From NCBI GenBank assembly GCA_964429695.1, contig CAYSCS010000033.1, positions 1 through 49,966 on the forward strand: 49,966 nt of DNA. The letters run 5' to 3'. Positions 18,886 through 27,529 of the stretch are shown in pieces. The stretch comes from CAYSCS01 sp964429695 (lineage in GTDB: Bacteria > Acidobacteriota > Aminicenantia > Aminicenantales > Aminicenantaceae). The notes under the pieces are model-generated. The model did no database searches. It was not told the origin of the DNA and saw nothing but the letters and a program-made list of their open reading frames with translations. Each line of letters opens with the position of its first letter. Position 1 is the stretch's first letter. The position numbers and the translations under genes were made by a program.

Positions 18886-20547
18886 ATGAAGCCCTTTAAA
18901 ATTACTTTAGCCTTCGCCATCATCATCTTCCTTGCGGGAAAAATCTTTTGTGATGAAAAATCTGAAGAGGTTGATAAACTTTTTGTTAATTGGGATACGA
19001 CTGTTTCCCCAGGTGCAGCTTTGGCAATCATTAAAGATGGGAAAATTATTTACAAAAGAGGCTATGGAATGGCCAAACTCGAGGACAATATAGTCATGAC
19101 TCCCTCAAAAATCTTCGATATCGGCTCTGTATCCAAGCAATTTACCGCAGCTTGTATTGCTATTCTTGTTAAAGAAGGAAAAATTTCCCTTGATGATGAT
19201 ATCCGCAAATACATTCCCGAGATGCCCAAGTATCAAAGACCAATCACTATTCGCCATCTTATTCATCATACAAGCGGGCTCAGGGACTACAATGCTCTGC
19301 TTTCTTTTGCTGGCTTCCGACCTGATTCAGATTGTCCCACAGTAGAGGAGGCATTGAAAATAATAACAAGTCAGAAGAAGTTAAACTTTGCGCCTGGAGA
19401 GGAATACTCGTACTCTAACACTGGATATTTTTTAATGGGACTCATAGTGGAGAGAGTGAGTGGAAAAACGCTCAATGAATTCGCTCAAGAAAATATTTTC
19501 AAACCTTTAGGGATGAAAAACACCCTTTTTCAAGATGACCATACTCAAATCATAAAAAACAGAGCTTCAGGTTATTCTCCTAGTGAGGGAGGATATAAAT
19601 TCAATATGAGCAACTGGGATGAAGTTGGCGATGGAAACGTTTATACTTCAGTCGAAGACCTCTATCTCTGGGATCAAGCTTTTTATAACCATAAACTGGG
19701 CAAGGACTTGATGGAAATGCTTCACACTGTAGGAGAGCTTAACAATGGGAAAAAAATAAAATACGCTTTTGGACTAGTAATAGATGAATATAAAGGCCTC
19801 AGGGTTGTTCAGCATGGAGGAGCCTGGGCTGGTTTTAGGGCTGGATTTGTCCGCTTTCCAGAAGAAAAATTTTCAGTCATTTGTTTGGCAAACCTAAGCA
19901 CAATAAATCCCTCAAACCTCTGTTTCAAGATCGCAGACATATACTTAGCTGATAAGATAAGAGTAAATGAAGAGAAAAAAGAAGAGCCAACCCCTATTAC
20001 CCTCAGCCAAAGAGAACTTGAAGAAAAAGTCGGAAATTATGAGGAGGAGAAGTACGGAATCTGGATAACTTTAAGCGTCGAAGAGGGGAGATTAAAAATG
20101 AATGTTTATGGTCAAGAGTTTATTCTTGTCCCTCTCTCTCCTTCCCGATTCAAAACTTTGAATGCCCCCCTGGATATTTCAGTCGACTTTCTCCCGCAAA
20201 AAAAAGGCCATCCATTGAAAGCAATTCTCAAACTGAGAGAAGGCGAAGAGTTCAATTTGATAAGAGCAGAACCACTGGGGAATTTAACCCCTGAGAAGCT
20301 TAAAGAATATGAAGGTGAATATATGAGTGAGGAGCTTCTCAATTCAATCTACAAGTTTTTTGTGGAAAAAGAAGAGCTCCTCCTCAGATTCAGGACTGCA
20401 CCCAAAGAACCACTTAAGCCCATGGCTCCTGATAAGTTTGTGTTGGGAGAAATGAGCTTTACTTTTACGCGTGATAACAAAGGGAAAATTAAGGGTCTTA
20501 AACTGAGTACGGCACGGGTTTCAGGAATTAAATTTCTAAAGAAATAG
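18886..20547 (+). CDS. Exported beta-lactamase-family serine hydrolase
   Basis: A 553-residue hydrolase of the class C beta-lactamase/DD-peptidase/esterase fold. A signal peptide (about 1-22, FCD) precedes the catalytic domain with nucleophile motif S81-V-S-K84, Y176-S-N178 and a HGG in place of KTG (VVQHGGAWAG). Residues about 390-550 form two beta-rich C-terminal repeats that resemble the lipocalin-like/DUF3471 extension. Members are esterases, D-aminopeptidases or amidases; HGG rather than KTG argues against a true beta-lactamase. GAGAGGAGG site. It follows tldE by 164 bases with a possible promoter (TTGATT at 18815, TATTTT at 18838). Highly similar in order and motifs to the gene at 43059. 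Confidence 0.87.
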   Translation: MKPFKITLAFAIIIFLAGKIFCDEKSEEVDKLFVNWDTTVSPGAALAIIKDGKIIYKRGYGMAKLEDNIVMTPSKIFDIGSVSKQFTAACIAILVKEGKISLDDDIRKYIPEMPKYQRPITIRHLIHHTSGLRDYNALLSFAGFRPDSDCPTVEEALKIITSQKKLNFAPGEEYSYSNTGYFLMGLIVERVSGKTLNEFAQENIFKPLGMKNTLFQDDHTQIIKNRASGYSPSEGGYKFNMSNWDEVGDGNVYTSVEDLYLWDQAFYNHKLGKDLMEMLHTVGELNNGKKIKYAFGLVIDEYKGLRVVQHGGAWAGFRAGFVRFPEEKFSVICLANLSTINPSNLCFKIADIYLADKIRVNEEKKEEPTPITLSQRELEEKVGNYEEEKYGIWITLSVEEGRLKMNVYGQEFILVPLSPSRFKTLNAPLDISVDFLPQKKGHPLKAILKLREGEEFNLIRAEPLGNLTPEKLKEYEGEYMSEELLNSIYKFFVEKEELLLRFRTAPKEPLKPMAPDKFVLGEMSFTFTRDNKGKIKGLKLSTARVSGIKFLKK

Positions 20548-20556
20548 TGTAACTTC

Positions 20557-20582
20557 TTTCTCTACAGACTTTTTCAGAGAAA
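20557..20582. terminator. Weak bidirectional hairpin between convergent genes
   Basis: TTTCTCT / AGAGAAA with a 12-base loop, in the 51-base gap between the convergent serine hydrolase and protease-FHA genes, followed by an A-run (T-run on the other strand). It could terminate the minus-strand signalling operon or the plus-strand gene. Short, AT-rich stem. Confidence 0.3.
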
Positions 20583-20598
20583 AAAGGAGAGCTGCTAC

Positions 20599-22176
20599 TT
20601 ACTGGCTCTTATAGGTTAAAATATTTTCTCCTATTTTAATCCTATCTCCATCCCTAAGTTCTGTCTCAGTTACAGGACGGTCATTTACATAAGTTGGGTT
20701 TGTTGTACTTAAGTTTTTGATCCGAACTGTTTTTCCATCTGCTGAAACATCGACTAAAGCGTGCTCTCGTGACACCGTCTCCCCTGTGAGCACAATCTGG
20801 TTTTTGGCTGGGTCTCGCCCAAGACGTATCCCTTCAGATTGAATATCGAACTTATTTCCGGCAAGAGGTCCTGCCTGAACATACAAATACCCGATCCCTT
20901 TCTTTAGCTTTGCTTTTGGTTTTACAGCCGGCACTCTCTTCATGAACCTGAGCAAAATAAAAATAATCACTACTACTATAGCAACAACGATTAGCCCCAG
21001 CAACCAAGTAGGAATCCCCGCTCCACCTCCTTCCCCCGCTACAATTTTCTCATTACATTCAAGAATATAGCGTTCAGCTGAAGGATGACGGGGATAAAAC
21101 TCTAGGACTGTCTTAAACTCTTTAAGAGCTTCTTTATACTTCTTCTGCCAAAAATAATCGAGGGCTCTCTTATAAACCTGATCTGTTAAACCGCTTGTGG
21201 GGGTAAATCCTGCCTGATTGATAAATATCTTAGCCTGGTTTATAGGGATAAAAAAACCATATTGGTCTCCGGCATAATGTGTGACCGAGGGTCCAAAGCT
21301 GCAGATGCCAATCGCTTCTCCTTTTGAGTTTATAGCAGGTCCTCCGCTATTTCCTCCTGCAGTGTAGGCGTTAATCTGAAAAACAGGGCTGCCCGAAACA
21401 TCTGTTTTAATAGCACTTACTATTCCGCTTGTCACGGTGGGGATGAGCAGACTGACCATACTCAGCGATCTTTCCTGAGTCATGTCCTGAACAATCCCGG
21501 GAAATCCGATGACTACAATCTCATCTCCTTCTTTGACTTCATCAGAATTTCCTATAGGGATTGTGGGGAAATTTTTGCCCGTAATTTTGATTATGGCCAC
21601 ATCTTTCCCGGTACGAAATTCGCTCACTACAAGAACTGCAGCCTTATAAGCACTCCAGTTTCCTGTGCGAACATAAATTTCTTTGGTCAACCCTGAAACT
21701 GTTGCCCCTTCCCTGATGACCTGGCTAACAAGATTATCAATCTCCTGCTGATTTGGCATCCTTCCAACCTGCTGAACAAAAGTTGGAATTTTGTAATCTC
21801 GGACAAAGGCGTAAATAAGGAGATTCATTCCTTCCTGAATGTAATCTTGGACACAATGGCCAGCAGTTAAAATATATCCATCAGGATGAACAAGGAATCC
21901 AGACGCTCCTCCCCCCTCCACATAAGGTCCGGCTTTTACCACCCCGAAGAAAGACTCAAAAAAAGGCTCCCCAGGATTTCGGGCTGAACCATATTTCTGG
22001 CCTTGATAATTTACCCATCCGCTATAAAAATGCTCGACAAAAACTACCCCCGGTTTTGTAAATTCCAACATCTGTTGAGGAGTCAATCCCTTTTTTTGTG
22101 CCATGGCCTTAAAAGAAAGCAACGCTAGACACAAAATAAAGACTGTGATTCTGAATTTTCTTTTCTTTGTATTCAA
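20599..22176 (-). CDS. Periplasmic trypsin-like protease-TPR-TM-FHA fusion
   Basis: A 525-residue protein with an unusual domain order. A signal peptide or anchor (about 10-26) leads to a trypsin/Deg-like serine protease with H107 (TAGHC), D192 (KDVAIIK) and S277 (GGNSGGP), then a TPR-like pair (about 333-380; KALxxF...YPRHPSAERY), a membrane helix (about 391-411) and a basic stop-transfer stretch. The C-terminus (about 428-525) is an FHA domain with GRD (453-455), SREH (469-472) and N493/N498. By the positive-inside rule the protease faces the periplasm and FHA the cytosol, where it would bind phosphothreonine. No PDZ domain is present. Start is TTG with AAAGGAG 8 bases upstream. Last gene of the kinase operon. 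Confidence 0.87.
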   Translation of the reverse strand: MNTKKRKFRITVFILCLALLSFKAMAQKKGLTPQQMLEFTKPGVVFVEHFYSGWVNYQGQKYGSARNPGEPFFESFFGVVKAGPYVEGGGASGFLVHPDGYILTAGHCVQDYIQEGMNLLIYAFVRDYKIPTFVQQVGRMPNQQEIDNLVSQVIREGATVSGLTKEIYVRTGNWSAYKAAVLVVSEFRTGKDVAIIKITGKNFPTIPIGNSDEVKEGDEIVVIGFPGIVQDMTQERSLSMVSLLIPTVTSGIVSAIKTDVSGSPVFQINAYTAGGNSGGPAINSKGEAIGICSFGPSVTHYAGDQYGFFIPINQAKIFINQAGFTPTSGLTDQVYKRALDYFWQKKYKEALKEFKTVLEFYPRHPSAERYILECNEKIVAGEGGGAGIPTWLLGLIVVAIVVVIIFILLRFMKRVPAVKPKAKLKKGIGYLYVQAGPLAGNKFDIQSEGIRLGRDPAKNQIVLTGETVSREHALVDVSADGKTVRIKNLSTTNPTYVNDRPVTETELRDGDRIKIGENILTYKSQ

Positions 22177-22218
22177 TGCAAATTACTCCTTTCTATAAAT
22201 TATGCATCTTGATAGGGT

Positions 22219-22758
22219 TTACAACACAACATACTTAAAAGCGTAAGTAGTGTCTCCTATTTTTATCGTGTCTCCATCCTGTAGTCCTTTTTTAGTTATT
22301 CTTCTTCTGTTAACAAATGTCCCATTCGCACTATCAAGGTCAGTCACATAATACTTACCTTTTTCATAATGGAAACTCGCATGTCGTGAAGAGACGAACT
22401 CTTCCTGGAGTTGAATATCACAATCCATCCCGCTCCCGACGATCGTTTTTTCTTTAATAATCTGATAAACAGTTGCCCGTGTTGGTCCGTCAAGGGCAAC
22501 AAGCCACCCCAGAGCTTTTATTTCTGGTCCCTTATCCTTCAGAATTTTTGTTTTTCGCGATAGTGCTTCTTTCTCTGCTTCTTTTTTCTCCAGAGCCACT
22601 TCTTCCCTCACGGTTTTTTTAAGCTCAGGTGAATTCCCTTCTCTTATGGTTTTTCTCCCCCCTGAAGCTCCTTCCTGCACTGATTCTCCACAATATGGGC
22701 ATATTTTCCAGGAAGGATCCATAGGGTGACCTTTGGAACATCTTTTTTTATCACTCAT
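22219..22758 (-). CDS. Zinc-ribbon FHA-domain protein
   Basis: A cytosolic 179-residue adaptor. The N-terminus has a zinc-ribbon-like set (C7, H11, C20, C23 in ICPYCGE). A charged, coiled-coil-prone linker (about 30-80) contains two threonine-centred repeats, RKTIREG and KKTVREE, which look like phosphorylation or FHA-binding sites. The C-terminal half (about 85-178) is an FHA domain (VGSGMDCDIQL, SSRHASF, LDSANGTFVN). In characterised systems such proteins bind phosphothreonine on partners or on themselves. The GGAGAGG site supports the start. It sits between the phosphatase and the protease-FHA gene in the operon. Confidence 0.87.
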   Translation of the reverse strand: MSDKKRCSKGHPMDPSWKICPYCGESVQEGASGGRKTIREGNSPELKKTVREEVALEKKEAEKEALSRKTKILKDKGPEIKALGWLVALDGPTRATVYQIIKEKTIVGSGMDCDIQLQEEFVSSRHASFHYEKGKYYVTDLDSANGTFVNRRRITKKGLQDGDTIKIGDTTYAFKYVVL

Positions 22759-22821
22759 TTATCCTCTCCTTTTGAATATTTTAAATAATAATCTCAAATG
22801 TGTACCTAAAATCTTAAATGA

Positions 22822-22841
22822 CTAACTCATCTTTCACCTCC
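22822..22841 (-). other. Two-codon start-stop reading frame with strong RBS
   Basis: Between the phosphatase and FHA genes, GGAGG (22841-22837) lies 6 bases before ATG-AGT-TAG (22830-22822). Beyond the amber codon the frame stays open to a TAA abutting the FHA start codon. It may be a leader with regulatory effect, a lost gene start, or chance. Confidence 0.25.
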
Positions 22842-22846
22842 ATTTC

Positions 22847-23965
22847 TTACTCAATTTTTTCTCTCACTTTCTTCATCAATTCTTGTGCTCGTTTATTCTT
22901 TCTGTCGAATTTTAAAACCGCATTAATAAAGAACTCTGCTTCCTCAGTCATTCCTTTATTTAAAAACTCCTTACTCTTTTGAAGAAGCTCGGAAGAGAGG
23001 ATCGAAAGTTGTCTCTTTTGATAAAAAATTCCACCAAAAAAGCCAAGCGTTAAGATTGTTAGAATTAAAAATATGTAGGAAATCTTTTTAAATTTCTTCA
23101 GGCTTTCAATAGCTCTTTCCGTAAATTTCTTTTTCCTATCTACAGCAATAACCTCTTCGGCAGTTTCACTCAGAGGCCCGCTCACATGTCCTAGGACAAC
23201 CGTTATATTGTCTTCCCCTCCTCTCTCAAGCGCCAAATCAATCAATGAGTCACATGCCCTTTGAGGATGTCTCTTTTTAAGGATAATTTCCATTATTTCT
23301 CTCTCACTCACATGGTTCGTCAATCCATCTGTACAAAAAACGAACCAGTCCCCTTCTTTTACCCCTTGGATTATAATTTGAGGTTCGATATTGGGATCAT
23401 ATCCAATCGCCTGAGTGATGACGTTATGTCGCGGATGATTTAGGGCTTCTTTTTCAGAAATTACCCCTTTGCTCAATTGCTCAGCAACCCAGGAATGGTC
23501 TTTAGTCAACTGTTCAACACTTCCCTCTCTAATTCTATAGCAACGGCTATCGCCAACATGACCGATATATATAGTATCATTCTTTATGATTCCAAGGGTA
23601 AGAGTGCTACCCATCTCACCCAGAGTCTTATCTCGTTTGGAGATGGAATAGAGCTCTCGGTTTATCTCACGAATCACACTCTTTAAAATTAGCGCTAAGT
23701 CATGCAGATAGCCGAATTTTTCTTTATACTTCAGCTTGACAAAAGCAAAGTTAATCTGCTCTGTAATGAAATGACTAGCCCGGTCTCCTGCTTTATGCCC
23801 CCCCATACCATCTGCCACTCCTAAGACCGCCCTAAACCCTTCTTCCTCCTCAGATTCCTCAAAAGGAACAAACACACAAAAACTATCCTCATTAATTTCC
23901 CGAACCAACCCTCTGTCAGTTCCGAATCCAACCTGAATCTTTAATTTCTTCTCTTCTTTACTCAT
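22847..23965 (-). CDS. PP2C-type Ser/Thr phosphatase with TM and TPR tail
   Basis: A metal-dependent protein phosphatase of 372 residues. The catalytic domain (about 10-262) keeps the metal-binding acids: D27 in REINEDS, D52 in VADGMGG, D213 in CTDGLTN and D252 in GEDNITVV, plus GHVGDSR (135-141). It is followed by a basic linker, a membrane helix (about 296-315) and a C-terminal TPR-like pair (about 325-370; FLNKGMTEEAEFFINAVLKFDRKNKRA). The catalytic domain is therefore cytosolic and the tail periplasmic. It would reverse phosphorylation by the neighbouring kinase. Its ATG is one base after the kinase stop, so translation is probably coupled. No good separate ribosome-binding site is seen. 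Confidence 0.9.
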   Translation of the reverse strand: MSKEEKKLKIQVGFGTDRGLVREINEDSFCVFVPFEESEEEEGFRAVLGVADGMGGHKAGDRASHFITEQINFAFVKLKYKEKFGYLHDLALILKSVIREINRELYSISKRDKTLGEMGSTLTLGIIKNDTIYIGHVGDSRCYRIREGSVEQLTKDHSWVAEQLSKGVISEKEALNHPRHNVITQAIGYDPNIEPQIIIQGVKEGDWFVFCTDGLTNHVSEREIMEIILKKRHPQRACDSLIDLALERGGEDNITVVLGHVSGPLSETAEEVIAVDRKKKFTERAIESLKKFKKISYIFLILTILTLGFFGGIFYQKRQLSILSSELLQKSKEFLNKGMTEEAEFFINAVLKFDRKNKRAQELMKKVREKIE

Positions 23966-23966
23966 C

Positions 23967-26039
23967 CTAAAATTTAATTATTTTCCAAAAACCCTGAATC
24001 TTCCTTAAAGACCAGCTAACATTCGCTGATTGAGTATTCTCCACTGTGCTTCCCACTGGAACCAAGGTAATCACACTCAGAAAGCTAACTGAGGCTCTCT
24101 CCCCATCAATCTTAATCTCTGGCTCCCTGAAATCAACCTTCTTTATATTATTTCTTGAAAAGAACTCTTTGGCATCACGACTGAGGTCATTCTGAAGTTC
24201 AGGAATCACATCCTGAAGCAAAAGATTTACATTTTCTGTCTCCATCGCAATTTTTTGTCTTAAAAGGATAGCCATAATCTGTTTCCTATCTTCTTGGGAG
24301 GCTACCTCCTCAGAAAGAGGTTGAGGTCTTGTTGATTCTGCAGTTGGAGTCTGGAGCACTTCTCCTGCGCTTCTTAATTGCGACTTTGCAAGCTCTAATA
24401 GGTCTTTTGCTTGGGTGTGTTTTGGGCTTATGGAAAGGACCATTTCAGAATAAGAAATACAATCACGATACTTTTTCTCTTTTAGAGCTGTGCTTGCGCT
24501 TTTCATATATTCTTCAACAAGCGGTTTGTTCACTCTTACCTTTTCTACATATTTCTTAGCCTCTTGATTTTCTGGATCCCATTTTAAGACCTCATTCATC
24601 TGAAGCAGGCAAAAGTCGTAAGCACCGCGCTCGAAATAATCCTTGGCTAATTCCACCATTTTTTCTATTTCTTGGCGATTCGGTTCTTTCTGAGCTATCG
24701 ACGGCTGTGTCTTCGGCTCTGGTATTGTCTGGATGACTTTCTCTGGCTCAACCTTTACACCTGAAATTTCGCCTGGGATAAATTGAGCTCTTCCCTCTTT
24801 TTTTCCTTTAGCTCCTTTTTCGATGGTTAAAATTAATATAATGGAGAGAACAACTATGCTTACCAAAGCAATTGCAATTTGAGGTTTTTCGATAATTTTT
24901 TTAAAGAATAGAGAAAAGTTTTTTAGAGGAGGCATCAAAATCTCTTTTCCTTTTCCAAAAGATGGCTTCACCTCCTCCAGACTTACTACAGGCGCTGCAA
25001 TCGTCTTTGAGATCTGCTCTGGAGCGATTGCAGGAAGCTCTCTTGAGCAATGAGGACAGACACTGTAAATTGCATCGAAATTGTGTCCACAGTAGGGACA
25101 TAATCTTCTCACAATCAGCCCGCACTGTGGGCACTTCAGATAATCTTTCTTTAAAGAAAAACCACACTCAGGACAATATTGAAAAACAAGCGCTTTTTCT
25201 TTCCTCTTTACCTCCTCTTCTTCTTCAGGAAGGTCGAGTTTTTGAAGAGCATGACAGAGTTCATCCGCAGATTGGAACCTTTTATTTTTATCCTTTTCGA
25301 GCGACTGTAAAACAAGTCGCTCAAGCTCTGGGCTAATTTCGGGATTGAGTTCAGAAGGAGGTCTCACATGCTCCTGAATATGCTTAAGGGCAATGGCTAA
25401 AGAATCCTCACCAGTGAAGGGAACCTGACCCGTAAGCATTTCATAGAGTACAACTCCCAGACTGTAAATATCGGATTGAGCATCAACACTCAGCCCCTTT
25501 GCTTGCTCAGGTGACATGTATTCAGGTGTTCCTAGTCTAACTCCCGCTCTTGTTTTGAAGCTCTCATCCGCGACACGAGCCACTCCAAAATCCATCACTT
25601 TCACTTCATCATATTTATCGACCATTATGTTTTCAGGTTTTATATCGCGATGGATTATCCCCGCTTTATGTGCAGCAGAAAGTGCGGATAAAACTCCTAT
25701 CGCAATTTTTCTTGTAAAACCTGCTGAGAGCGGTGCCTTTGTGGCAATAATTCTGGATAGGCTCTCACCCTCTATGTATTCCATCACGATATAATAAGCT
25801 CCCCCCGACTCTTCAAGGTCATAAATGTGAACAATATTCTTGTGTGCAAGACGGGCAAGAACCCTGGCCTCTCTCTGAAAACGTTCCAGGAATTCCCTTG
25901 AAATTGCAAATTGGGGGGGAAGCATCTTGAGGGCAACAATTCGATTGAGTGAAACTTGAAGCCCCTTATACACAACGCCCATCCCCCCTCGTCCAATTTC
26001 CTCGAGTATCTTGTACTTTCCTACTGTTTTCCCTTTCAT
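23967..26039 (-). CDS. Transmembrane Ser/Thr kinase with zinc ribbons and TPR
   Basis: A Hanks-type kinase of 690 residues. The kinase domain (about 8-270) has the G-loop GRGGMGVV (16-23), K38, H130-R-D132, D150-F-G152 and SPE at 176-178, so it should be active. A double zinc ribbon with four CxxC pairs (C289 to C331) follows. After a linker comes one membrane helix (about 387-407), then TPR-like repeats (about 450-560) and a C-terminal alpha+beta domain (about 595-690) resembling NTF2/SnoaL-type domains. Kinase and ribbons are cytosolic, the rest periplasmic, where it could sense an envelope signal or contact partners. It heads the operon with PP2C, FHA and protease-FHA genes. The ATG has no clear Shine-Dalgarno site. 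Confidence 0.9.
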   Translation of the reverse strand: MKGKTVGKYKILEEIGRGGMGVVYKGLQVSLNRIVALKMLPPQFAISREFLERFQREARVLARLAHKNIVHIYDLEESGGAYYIVMEYIEGESLSRIIATKAPLSAGFTRKIAIGVLSALSAAHKAGIIHRDIKPENIMVDKYDEVKVMDFGVARVADESFKTRAGVRLGTPEYMSPEQAKGLSVDAQSDIYSLGVVLYEMLTGQVPFTGEDSLAIALKHIQEHVRPPSELNPEISPELERLVLQSLEKDKNKRFQSADELCHALQKLDLPEEEEEVKRKEKALVFQYCPECGFSLKKDYLKCPQCGLIVRRLCPYCGHNFDAIYSVCPHCSRELPAIAPEQISKTIAAPVVSLEEVKPSFGKGKEILMPPLKNFSLFFKKIIEKPQIAIALVSIVVLSIILILTIEKGAKGKKEGRAQFIPGEISGVKVEPEKVIQTIPEPKTQPSIAQKEPNRQEIEKMVELAKDYFERGAYDFCLLQMNEVLKWDPENQEAKKYVEKVRVNKPLVEEYMKSASTALKEKKYRDCISYSEMVLSISPKHTQAKDLLELAKSQLRSAGEVLQTPTAESTRPQPLSEEVASQEDRKQIMAILLRQKIAMETENVNLLLQDVIPELQNDLSRDAKEFFSRNNIKKVDFREPEIKIDGERASVSFLSVITLVPVGSTVENTQSANVSWSLRKIQGFWKIIKF

Positions 26040-26132
26040 GTAAGGAAAAGAGTAATTAATTATGATTTTGCTTTACAAATTTTTTCTTCTTTTTTTTATA
26101 AACATTCTCAATAAAATTCTTTTTATTGATAA

Positions 26133-26160
26133 TCTATATTTTTTATCATATTAAAGTCAA
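26133..26160 (-). promoter_or_regulatory. Candidate promoter of kinase operon
   Basis: On the minus strand TTGACT (26160-26155), a 16-base spacer and TATAGA (26138-26133), giving a leader of roughly 90 bases to the kinase ATG. The left end of the dead insertion sequence lies only 17 bases upstream of the -35 box. Confidence 0.45.
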
Positions 26161-26174
26161 GATTTTTCTGGCCA
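26161..26174. repeat. Left flanking direct repeat of the dead IS
   Basis: GATTTTTCTGGCCA here matches GATTTTTCTAGCCA at 27557-27570 in 13 of 14 positions, same orientation. The two copies flank the IS ends within 2-3 bases, so they may be a long target duplication that has since diverged. Confidence 0.55.
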
Positions 26175-26257
26175 AATGTCATTTAAAAATTAAAAGTTGA
26201 CTGTTTTTTAATGATTTAAAGATTAAAGGTGGACTAAAGAGGCCAAAGTGGGTTAAA

Positions 26258-26278
26258 ACCTCCGTAGGTAAAGGAGGT
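26258..26278 (+). promoter_or_regulatory. Hairpin covering the transposase RBS
   Basis: ACCTCC (26258-26263) pairs perfectly with GGAGGT (26273-26278) across a 9-base loop. The downstream arm holds most of the AAAGGAGG ribosome-binding site (26270-26277) of the transposase. Such sequestration is known from other insertion sequences, where it limits transposase synthesis from read-through transcripts. Confidence 0.5.
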
Positions 26279-26285
26279 CTTAATT

Positions 26286-27529
26286 ATGGCCAACCAACTC
26301 CATAGATCTTTCCACAATCAGCAGGTTAGATCGATGCTTTAGAGTTATATCGACAAAGAAGTTGAGCTGCGGTATATCCTCCACATTCTCAAAATCGGCC
26401 GGAGTCGGTTCTTTGCCCTGCTTAAGGATTACCGCCAGACCTCTTCTCAGTTTTCGATCTCCTATAAGAGACGACAAAAAATCCCAACAATCAGCCTCGA
26501 GATCGAGAAAAACATCCTTCATCAACTTAAATGGAGAAACGCCTGATTGAAAATCCGGATATTCCCATCCACTCCTATAACTCAGCTATATCCGTGTTCT
26601 TCTCTGATAGGAGCATCGGCAGAAAGTATCTGTGCCGACGATTATCAAAAGGGCTAAAGAACATGACTTTTTCCTTCGCCAGCCAAAGCGAAAGGCACAT
26701 GAGCGGGAGGTCTTGACCAATTCATCGGCGAACTCATCCAACATGACTCCTCGCACCATAAATGATCACCTTACCCGCCAGAGAAATGGTATCTCATCAC
26801 CAGCCGCGATGATTACAGCCAGAAGTGCTTTATGCCGAGTTAGTTGAAAAGGAGAAGAGCTGGGACCACATCTCTGCCCTGGAAAGCATGGTTTTAGGCT
26901 ATTGGGCCCCTTATGCCTATTACACTCAGTGTCACTCCCTCTTCCGTTTCGTCCAAGGCCGAGACTTGTTCTGGAGAAAACATTATCTGCTCACCGAGGA
27001 TGTGGACCCGCAGTAGAAACGCATCCTGCGGCACTGTCACATCCACCCTCGCTATCCGCTCTTCCCGCAAGCCAAAGGCAAGGCGGACCGGTCTTAGGCT
27101 GGCTCCAAGATAGACTCATCCGAACCTGTGCCCGAGAAAATATCAAGACCATCATCGAGGCCAGGCAAGTCCTCCGTGCCGAAGTCGACCGCTATAACAA
27201 TCACCAAGTCCATAGCACCAAAGGAGAGATCTCACCCTCCGCTTCCAAAGAGCCCAAGAAGAGAAGAGGTCCCTCTTCGAGAGTTCATGGTTCCTCAGCC
27301 ATTCAACTCCGGTAAAGATATCTTTTGGCTGATGACTGAGAGGGTCGTTAATTCTTATTGCAAAATCTTATTCCACAACCTGGAGTCCAGGCTTTCTAGA
27401 GTCTCGATTCGGGATACCATCCAACTGCGCATCGTGCCCCACAAGGATAAGGGAATAGCGGAAATCCGTTTTTGGCGAGAAAGTGACTTCTTAGGGACCA
27501 AAGAATCCGTCTTGAGGACCTCACTCTAG
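26286..27529 (+). pseudogene. Decayed DDE/rve-type transposase
   Basis: The ATG at 26286 is preceded by AAAGGAGG with 8-base spacing, so the original start is clear. An in-frame TAG occurs at 26340, and at least four frame changes follow. Pieces in order: DKEVELRYILHILKIGRSRFFALL (N-terminal helix-turn-helix-like), IIKRAKEHDFFLRQPKRKAHER, LLYAELVEKEKSWDHISALE, PYAYYTQCHSLFRFVQGRD, then GWLQDRLIRTCARENIKTIIEARQVL and DRYNNHQVHSTKGEI, the usual end of the catalytic core, and a C-terminal beta region (IRDTIQLRIVPHKDKG). It cannot make an active enzyme. Confidence 0.8.

Noticed and set aside
18886..20547. True beta-lactamase.
   Set aside because: Third motif is HGG instead of KTG and a long C-terminal extension is present; esterase/peptidase relatives fit better.
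20599..26039. Type VI secretion regulatory cluster.
   Set aside because: Kinase, PP2C and FHA genes fit, but no sheath, baseplate, membrane-complex or ClpV genes are in the window.
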